Shown: positions 11,301 to 22,000 of the stretch, in pieces
Layout: every line of letters starts with the position of its first letter
Numbering within the stretch: position 1 is the stretch's first letter
Notes under the pieces: generated by a model
The model's input: the letters and a program-made list of their open reading frames with translations, nothing else
Databases searched by the model: none
What the model was told of the DNA's origin: nothing
Assembly: GCF_026914265.1 (NCBI RefSeq)
Contig: NC_069124.1
Coordinates: 6,226,213-6,290,212, forward strand
Length of the DNA stretch: 64,000 nt
Origin: Mya arenaria
Lineage: Eukaryota; Mollusca; Bivalvia; Myida; Myidae
Direction of reading: 5' to 3'
Made by a program: the position numbers and the translations under genes

Positions 11301-14300
11301 CACATGTTACGGGGGAGTTTCCCTTTATACCGGACTCACATGTAACGGGGGGAGTTTCCCTCTGTACCGGACTCACATGTTGAGGGGGGAGATTCCCTTT
11401 ATACCGGACTCACATGTAACGGGGGGGAGATTCCCTCTGTACCGGACTCACATGTTACGGGGGAGTTTCCCTCTGTACCGGACTCACATGTTACGGGGGA
11501 GTTTCCCTCTGTACCGGACTCACATGTAACGGGGGGAGTTTCCCTCTGTACCGGACTCACATGTTACGGGGGGAGATTTTCTTTATACCGGACTCACATG
11601 TAACGGGGGGAGATTCCCTCTGTACCGGACTCACATGTTACGGGGGGAGATTCCCTTTATACCGGACTCACATGTAACGGGGGGAGATTCCCTCTGTACC
11701 GGACTCACATGTTACGGGGGAGTTTCCCTCTGTACCGGACTCACATGTAACGGGGGGAGATTCCCTTTATACCGGACTCACATGTTATTTGGGAGTGCGT
11801 CCCTTTACCTCTGTACAAGTGCAAATTGTGTTTCGCAATCTTCATACGTGACATACATCTGACACTCAAAGACAAACACAAATAAATCTACCCTACTGTC
11901 TGCACCTTTTCCAGCGAATCAAGACTACGGCTCCGATCACGATGCCAACCACGGCCACACAGCTAACCACGCAAGCAATGATTATTGTCTGTATCTTCTT
12001 GATTTTTGGAAACAAAGGAGCCATATGAAGCCGGGGTTATTTAGCTGGTGTTCGTCGGGCTTCCTCAATAAGCAGTATTATAAAGGTCTGCACACATTGC
12101 TAATGGTAATCAAACTTAAGACCCATTGACCTGGGAAGTTTAGACAGGCCTTCCATGGTGTGGCATGGCAATGTTATAGTATTGCTATATATATAATACC
12201 TGTTTCCTCACATAAGTTTCAAGTTTTAACGTGTAATATATTATTAACTATGAACAAACTCAAAACGTCGACGTATTCATTTAACAAACATTAATAAAAG
12301 TTTACAAAACGTTTATTTATATACTGTATTCTATTCAAAGAAATCAAATTAATTATTCAGTATTAAATCTGCTAGGTTTGAAAGATATTCTCACTGGCTT
12401 TGGCTTTGTCATATACGTCCTCTTTACGTTGACGTCTGATCTCGTTCCTGCAGTGGAAGGCCTCGCGCTCACCTGTAATTCAATGAAACTGTTCGTGTAG
12501 TATAAATTCAGTCCTGATCGTGATTTTATGTCCAGAATTTGAAGTACATCCGTTCAAATTTCATTAATAAAGTGTACTAGTATGTTAAAAATAGAATTAC
12601 ACCTCTAATTCTGTTCTTCTGTCGGTATTAAAGGTCACAAAATAGGTTGATGCAAACCATTTGATTTTATGTTAATGCATTATTGTGTTTACCTCATTGG
12701 TCTTTAATGGTGAAACAATAACAATATATATGCTGTGAACAGTTAAAACAATAAAGGTATTACTAGAAGCGTAACAACTAACAAGTTTTATAATTTGAAT
12801 AATCAGGGAAATTTGGGAAAGGTTTCTCAGCTTTCACAGTTTAAGTCTATCTGAAGCTATTGAGCGGAAATCATATTTCTATATTAAAGTAAAAGCGACA
12901 TTCACCACCAAAAGCTAGTAATTCCTAACTCAAGTTGTTGAATACAGCACAAACATATTTCTATTTTTAGAAACAGAGACCTTGTTCTTGTCCCCTGCAA
13001 TCCACAAACCAAGCCTAAGCTGCACATTTTCATAAGCTATCTAAACAACATATTTCGTCACTTTAATCATCTAAATCACCAAATATATCCAAGATATTGC
13101 GCGGAAACCATGTGTTTAATGTTTAATAATACCGACCTTGACCGTGACCCTATTGATGCAAAAAGCAATCACTATCTACGTTTTTACATTTCAAGTTATT
13201 TAGCAGAAACCTTTGTTAACTCAGTTTGTACCAACGACCCTCCTGATCCCCAGAGCAAACCCAACCTTCATTTACATAGCCTTCATAAACACAAAGTTTC
13301 ATAACTATCGATCAATTCTAACGGTGGTGTGTAAGCTTATTTATTCTCGCACCCGGGCCTTCTCCATTCTGTGAGTGCTCCGTTAAGATTGTTAGTCATT
13401 TTATGTTTTTGGAGTATAATGCATAGACAGAATGTAACCCTGGTTAGAGCTACTCTGCGACTTTAACGTGCACCAATGTATAGCACTGTCACACGGGACC
13501 CCCATTTAACACCCTGCCGGAAGACGATACGTATTTGTTTAGTGGTACGGCGGGGAATCGAACGTGCGACCCCTGGATAAACAGTCAAGTATATGTTACC
13601 ACTAGACCACAGATCCGCAACATCAATTTTAACTGAGCGGAAACCAGCTCTTAAACCGCCCCCGTCCGTCCACCCAAAAACAACGTATGCCGACCTAACA
13701 AGCAGTACCATGAACCATTCAAATCGTTATATATGTAATGTGCAAACTAGCCTTCAGATAACCGGAGACAACTTTTATATCCAACTTTTACACACATTGC
13801 TACTGGGTTTTCTTTTCACAAAACCCTGTTAAAACATTACCATTGTATAGCTTTGGCTACAAGGGATTGAGCTAAATAATTATAATGTTTTTAATTAAAC
13901 TTTTAAATTGGCAATAAAGATGGCAGTGATGTACCGCAGTTTCTATTTTAAAAATGAAATGGATGTGTTTCAGACCATATTATATAGAGCTTTAAGGACC
14001 TTTCCTATAAAATAAAAAAAAAACTCGACATGTTGCGATGGATTAAGTGTTATTTTTTAAGTTTTCAATCCATTAATTTAGGTTACTTTAACAATACTCT
14101 GCTGAATAGGGCAACAACTTAGAGTATGCTGACATTTCCTTTCATTTAAGCGATTAAAATACAAGCTGAATATGCGCATTTGCAAACAATACCATTTTGT
14201 AATTAAATCTGCACGCGCTTACTTGCTAAGCTTCCATTATGATTTATTCATACGCTCGTCCAGATTTTGATTATTTGCATAACTATTCCAGTGCTTGACG

Positions 14301-17300
14301 TTAATCATTGTTTCATTAAAATGATTTATTTAACCGTGAAATGAAATACAAAAGTACCCGGCTCGATATACCGAATGCACTTGTGATTTCTCCAGCAATA
14401 CCATTAACAACATGATGGACAGCAACAGCAACAGTAAATAATTATCCGGGACTTACTATCATTGATAGACGCATTCCTACACTGACCCACGTCTGGAAAT
14501 AGCGCCTTCATGTCACCGTCGCCAGTGATTGGACGCAGCCCCGAATGACACGTGCACCGTCCCTGCAGACACTCCTGCTCGAAACCCATGTAGCAGTCAG
14601 AAAAGAATCCGCCACTGCACTCTTCATTGAGAACCGGAAAGTGGATGCCAAGGGATTTTTGCAGGCGACACCAGTGACCGTCGTTGCTCCTCTCAAATTC
14701 TTCCTTGCACGTGCACACACCATCGTCCCCACAGAAGCTATCAGCAGTTTGACAGATCCGCTCCCCCGTACACGGCTCCCCCAGGCTGGCCACTGAACAT
14801 GGATACAGAGTGTCAATGGACAACTCATATAAGACCGGTACATGTCTAATCAGTTCTTGTTATAATAGGTTTAATATAATTTAGATATTGAGACCATTTT
14901 TATTTTTAATGATTCTGGTGAACAATTTGAGCTTCCAAAAATCCTGGAAAAGAATTCATGCTGATGTTAACATGTAGCCCATTAGACAATTATTTTAAAC
15001 ATATGATTTATCTTGACTCATTATTTTCCACTCAGCAACAAAAAACAACAACAGTACATCTGTATATTTTGCCTTACACTTCAGGCACGACGTTTGGGTA
15101 AAGCCGAGCCGACAACGACATCTATATTCGCCACAGGAGTCTCTCACGCAGTCGGAGTTGTTCGGACATTGTAGTGACTCACAGACTGGTATAAGAAAAA
15201 ATATGTGCACATTAAGTAGTTAAACTACATTTGAATCGTAAGTATGGTGGCTGATGTGTCGCTGTAACGTAAATCAAATGTCGGAAAAATGTGTCGTATA
15301 TGTCACATAATCTACATAAAAGTTCGTGGAAATGGGTTGTTTTACAAGTCGCTCAGATTACTCTTTTTATCTCAATGTTATAATTGTCGCAATTTTTTGT
15401 CGCAAAACCGAAACATTATGCTCTTTACGTCCGATCGTCCCCCTGTTCATCCATCGTCTATCTGTATGTTTCTTTATTCGATCGCCTGTTACAAAGGATT
15501 ATTGACGAATATTAAAGGTTCAATCCGTATATAAACATCGAAAAACAAGTTCTGCGACATGGTGTATAACTAAAAACATAAGCGGAGATTTTCACGTCCT
15601 ATTTATTTTTGTATTATACATTTTAAAGATGTTTTAAAGGAAGATTCTTTGCCAGTTCATCTTCTACCATACTCAAAATGATTTATTGTTGATTAAATAA
15701 TGTTCTAAAAGACACGAACATGATTGGCATCGAGTGAAAGATCTGGCTGTTCGGTATAGCCGATTTCTAACAAAGCTGTCCAATTCATTTTATTTTTAAC
15801 CGTGCATAGGAAAATGATTTGTATCGTGTTTAAGGTCTGGCTGATCGGTATAATTTGTGCATGATCAAACATATGTCAAATAGAATTATCTCAAAATTTC
15901 TTTACAACTATTTTTAAAATCGTAAGATTTTGCTTTACGTATTTTCTTATTGAAATAAAATTTTGACGCCAGACCCTCACCCATTTCAAATATGTTTTTG
16001 ACGATGTAAACGATTAATGAAAAGTACTTCACCTACATATTTGAGTAGATAACAATCATAAAAACACTGAAAATGTCTGTATTTAAACGCGTTGTCACGC
16101 GATTTTTTTCACGAGCATATATAATGCTCGATAATTTTTATTCTTTTATTATTCGCGAACACTGAAATTTTTTTAATGAACATTGTTATACGATATCTGA
16201 TTCAAATAATGCTTGTCCGCTTTTCATTGAATGAATAAAACATTTATGCGCGTCAAAAATGATTCACTCGTTAATGGGGAATTCTAGAGTTTTCCAATTT
16301 ACCACATTACCGATGACATTTCCTATTCAACATGTTATTTCAAAATACATTTATTTAGTTAACAAAAAGTTTCAATTTGCATTTGGTAACGACTTATACA
16401 TTATTCATGATGAAACATTATGATAGGGACATTGCGAAACACTTCATCGAGATCTCAAGCAATAGTAGGAACGTTCATTTTTACAAATAAGATCAGACAG
16501 ACAGCCTGACAAACAACCATACGAACAGCCCGACAAACAGCCAGACAAACAGCCCGACAAACAGCTAGGCAAAGAATTTGACAAACAGCAAGACAAACAG
16601 CCAGATAAACAGCCAGAAAAACAACCAGACAAGCAGCCATACACACTTAGGTATAAACAACCAGACAAGCAGCCCGACAAGAAGCCAGACAAACAGTCAG
16701 ACAAACAACCATACAAACTGCTGGACAAACAGCCCGACAAACAGCCAGGCAAACAGAATGACAAACAGCCAGACAAACAACCAGACAAGCAGCCAGACAA
16801 ACAGTCTGACTCACAGCCATAAACAAATAGAAAAAGCAGCCAGCCAAACATTGCATTTTTCTGTTATACAATACCATTCGTAAAAATAATTGCATTATAT
16901 ATGCATACAGCAAAGAAAACACGATTAAATACACATAAGTATACACACACGTACAATTTCAACTTAAATACAAGCAATAGCATTGATATTCATAAATGAA
17001 ATGGATTTCAGTTATATTATAGTTAGATGACCTGCAATAAAATCTTAATGATTAAGAATGGTTGTAGTGAGCGTTCCGAACGAGCTTTTTTAATCATTTA
17101 AATATAACTTCATGTCATTTTACTGAGTTAGAATACAACCTCATTGGCTTACACATTGTGACGCAGGGAGTGTGTATCGGATGAGTGGCAGTAGGAGGAC
17201 ATTCTGAACGATTTCAACTCTCGAGTTTAACTAATTTGAATTTAATGATTTAAAAAACCCCAAATGATTTAAGAACAGATAAAATAATATTAGCATTAAT

Positions 17301-18948
17301 CAATTCAATTAATAAATACGTGGACATAAATTCCGCCGTTTAAAAAGCGCCAAAATGTCTTTAATATTTTTTACATTTCTCCTAAAGGATCCAAGACATT
17401 TACGATTTTAGTCTTAAACCATGATTATAACCCATTTGGCGTTGAAAATGTTTATTGCAAGACATCCAGGTTATGGATGATTTTGTTTAAAAGAAAGTAA
17501 GCGTCCGTTGTCAAGATGCAGAATAAAGACAATTTTGCATGTTTAAGTAGATCTGTACGATTGAAGACTTGCCATGCTTTAAGGATTAAAATAATACTTT
17601 AAGATACAATACCATAAAAACTTGTGTTTTAGAAAATTATCTTACAGGTTTATGAATGTTTACATGATGATTGTAAATTGTTCTTTGATTTAGTGAGGAC
17701 GTTTATTTTAATTGGCAAAATTCGTTGGGGTATACCCACAAACAAATTCACGGCGGAGGAAGGGGTATAACCGATTTTGAGTACAAGAGTCTTAATAGTT
17801 GAAATATAGTCTTCATAAAGCATTACATGTACCTGACTGGAAACAACATCATTTAAAACCAAATAAAACATCCGAAGTACGGAAGCTCCGAACTGTCGGC
17901 ATTCCAAAGATAAGGCGTTACCCGGTATTCTTATTTCGGGAATCATATAGACGAAGGATGTTGAAGGATCCTGAAGGCCGTGAACATGAACACATCTATG
18001 GCTACACTGAGGGAAAATTACGTAGCGATTTTTAGTCGTTTTTTGTTCGCTTTCTTGTTAATACGAATGAGTATTACCAAGCAAGAACCACTGGCTGTAT
18101 AATAATGAAAACAATTCTACGTTTTGAATGAATGTCAGTAATTACCAAATTATTGAACGTTAGAACGACATCGCGAGTTTTGGGGGGGTATTTTCCTAAA
18201 TATCTTCGTATCTGTCAAACAATCGTACCTGTTATGTTTGATGGTGTTGATGATGAGACCGGTATAGCTGACGTTGAGGCTAATTTTGCCGTGCTTGACC
18301 ATATCGTTGGGGAAGACGGAATATGCGTTGTCACGCTTGATACAGCTGATGTTTTTGACCCGCTTCGTGTTGAAGACAAAGCTAAAGCTGAACGTGTTGA
18401 AAGTTCTTCTGTTGTTGAAGGTTCTGTTTCATATAAAGTGGTAGTTGTAGTATTTATGCTTGGTTTTGTTGTCGGCGACGGCGTGGCTTTTATATCTGAC
18501 GTGCTAGATACTAGTGCTGCAGAGATAGATGCAAGTACAGTTGACCCTGATGATGAGACCATTGCTGCTGTTGTTGTTATTGTTGTTGAACTATTAGTTG
18601 TTGCTTGTGGTGATAAAGGTGTTGTTGTTGGTTTTGTGTTTGAAATGCTTGTCGCTGATAATGTTGGAGGTGATGATTTTGGTGTTGGAATTGTTTTCGT
18701 CGTCGTCGTTGTTGTTGTTGTTGTTGTTGTTGAACTGTCAGTTGTTGCTTGTGGTGATGAAGTTGCTGCTGTTGGTTTTGTGTTTGAAATTCCTGTCGTT
18801 AATGATGCTGGAGGTGATGATGTTGGTGTTGAAATTGTTTTCGTCGTCGTCGTTGTTGTAGTTGTTGATGGTGGTTTTGCGAATGTTGTTGTTGTTGGTG
18901 TTGTTGCTGCTGATGATGACGGCAATGCTGACGACGACGACGATGATA

Positions 18949-19011
<63 letters not shown>

Positions 19012-22000
19012 TTGATGACATAGCCTGTGTAGTTCTTGCTGAAGATATCGAAGGTTTGCCTGATGTTACGTTGATATATGATGCATTAGATATGGAGGAT
19101 GTAGTTGGAAGTACTATAGTTGGTTTTCGACACCCTGCGCCATGCAAATCCACTTGTTCTCCTGAAATGAAAAAGTAAGAAATGTGTATAAAATACCACC
19201 CCCTACATTTATCGTTTTAGAACAAATGTTATGGTTTTCGGCTCCTTTGAGGATCAAGCGACTGTCCCACATCCTCTTTACTTCATCAGAGTGACGTACA
19301 TCAGAACAAAAATGATCATTACCTAGTTTGAATCCTTGCGGTCTGCAGATCTGGTAGTTGTAAGGTTCTGAAAGTCTTTCTCGGGCGGTTGCCTGCCGCT
19401 TCCCGTCAGCGCATGCACACTTTCCTTCTTTACACACCAGATCAAATACGCAACGAAAGCCGTGCCTATCACATTGGTCTCCAAACTCGACACCGGTTTC
19501 CTTGCTATGGAAACGCGGTATGCATGTGTTTGTGTTGTTGGATCGTAAGTAGCCATCTTTGCACATGCACTTTCGCTGGCTGTTATCGTTATTGTTCGTG
19601 CCACAATGACTGAAGGGACCCCCGTCACAGACAGTTTCATCGCTACACATGCTGCCTAGTGGCTGACCTGTATGATATGTTTGACATTAAGGTTTCTCCT
19701 TATAAATCTAACGTTTTTGTAATTAATTGTTTTATTGAACATAATACAACCATGGCATGAGTATATTTCATTGTTTCGTTATGCTCTGTACATTTCATAT
19801 AAGTCAAACATGACCAAGGAACTCATTCGGTTGGAAAAAAAACACTGGGAAGTTCATTTTATTCATCCCTAATTGTGCATTTGTTGTTATATTTCTTTCG
19901 AACGTCATGACACAATGAATATTGCCCTTGACACTACACTAGCATATACCATACCCTTGGTGCATCCCGTCTCATCTTTGTTCGGGAGCGTGTCGTTCTT
20001 ACACAGGCACCTGGGACCATCGCAGCCCCTCCACACGCACTCGGACCCCAAAGGACAACTTTCCCCCATCCCCGCGGGGAGACTACAGTTTCCGAACACC
20101 TTTAGTGGGGACACTACCGGGCCTACATCGGAAAAAACGCTCACTTCATTTAAAGCATAGAATGCCTCATAAGAAATATTTATGATTACCTTTGTTGGAG
20201 AAGAAGCTACGTATAAATTTCAGCTAATCATTAAAGAATAGCTGCGGTTATCAGCTCTCATGAACCTGTATGTGCCATAATACGATCTATATAATAAATA
20301 CTAAGAAGGCTGTTATATTTACTTGTAATATGCAACTGTATATTTATACATGTAATTAATTTTCTAACTGTCTGTTTTGAATGTAATTTGCGTGCTTATA
20401 TTGATATGCAGTGTTTTATTGTGCAAATAAACATGTTGCTTTACATATGCTATTTATGTTTTGTTCAATCATAAATGTATGATCAATGCATAAGGCCACA
20501 CCAAATTGATCTTTAGTTCCTCGGATTTTTGCCCAAAAAAAATGGAGCGAGCGAGCGAGCGAAATAAAAATAAAAATAAATTTATTTTTTTATCATTTTT
20601 CATAAAATATGAAGCGAGCGCAAGCGAAAAACATATTAAAAATGGACAAATTACACTTCAACCTATATTTAAACTCAAAATATCTGGTTCACAGGTAAAA
20701 AAATTGGAGCGATCGCATGAAAAAAATAAAAATATTTTTTTTACATTTTCAAAAAAACAGGTGCGGCGAATCCGAGGAACGAAAGATAAATTTGGTGTGG
20801 CCTAAACAATATAGTTGATATGGGATAATTATAACAATCCAACACGCAAAACATGGGAAGCAACCACAATACAAATATAGTGGAAGCAACCACAATACAA
20901 ATATAGTGGAAGCAAGTCGTAAACGCGTACTGCAGTTATCTATTTTAAGAAACCTAATCTAAATTTCCTATATATTCTGTAGACAGTTGACCAATTTGTA
21001 CGCAAAATAACACTGATATCTAGTGCTTCAAGACTCCAAACACATTCTATGGGGAGAAAGTTCCACCGGATTATAAGTATTTTCCATTGCCGCTCGTGTA
21101 AGATAGGTTTACCCCGACCCGAGCGTATGGTGTTTTGCGGACACGAGGTTTTCCGAGTTTCCGCAAAACACCCTGCGCGAGGGTTGGGATGATCTTACAC
21201 GAGCGGCTAAGGAAGATATTTTTTCTGCCACCTCAGTTAAACAAAAAAAGTAAAGAATGTATTTTTTGACTTTAACTGCTTTGTGCGTAGTGAAAATAAA
21301 AGCGTATGGATATCAGAAAATTCGTGGATGTGCGCGCAGTGATTTAGATAATGTTAATTGTCAAATCGGTCTTTAAATAGTTCTGAGGAGAGTGAAGCAT
21401 TATTTCCACAAGCCATGGTTTCTATGATGTTACATACGACAGTGTTCAACAAGGGAGGTAATTACAATGTTGATGACCATTAAAAAGGAGTTCCATACGG
21501 GTACTTGTTTTATCTTTGCCGGTGGGCAAAATTATAAGTATCTTCCATGGCCGAGAGTGTAAGGTAGAGTGTCGGACCACAACAAAATGCTTCCGGGTCG
21601 TAGTACCCCTTCAAGTAGTTCTTAAAAAAATGTTTCTCCCCATTCAGGTAGCATTTGGTGTGTACATTGTATTCTTGTATGTATTTTCAAGTTAAAACAT
21701 GATTCATATCATATTTGAAGATAATAATGTGGTTTGGAATGATATTTTGCAGGATCTCTTTCTTGGGTGGATGGATTCAGAGATGACCGCAGAGATGCAG
21801 CCATGACTGTGGCACATGGACGTTAAAAATAGTGACTGTAAAGAAATGATGTTAGCAGAAAAAACGAAACTATCTTGATATGGTTTTCTGGTGTTAAATC
21901 AACATACAAAGTGTTTATAATTTGTGGAACAATAGTGTCATAGCTCAAATCTATTCTGCAAATTCACAATAAATAAACTGGAGTGATATTACATAGAACA

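Noticed and set aside
13540..13615. tRNA gene on the minus strand
   Set aside because: A and B boxes are present but the cloverleaf is incomplete and a SINE body follows; read as a SINE head.
16444..16851. Cys-rich CLSG-repeat frame resembling a metallothionein or toxin-like protein
   Set aside because: It is the translation of a degenerate 12-bp tandem repeat and has no splice sites or signal peptide of its own.
18132..19178. 348-residue Asp/Val-rich plus-strand frame
   Set aside because: Antisense shadow of the minus-strand mucin-like exon, which has splice sites in the right phase.
20506..20805. 99-residue Lys-rich frame
   Set aside because: It lies within the 309-bp MITE and consists of A-rich low-complexity sequence.
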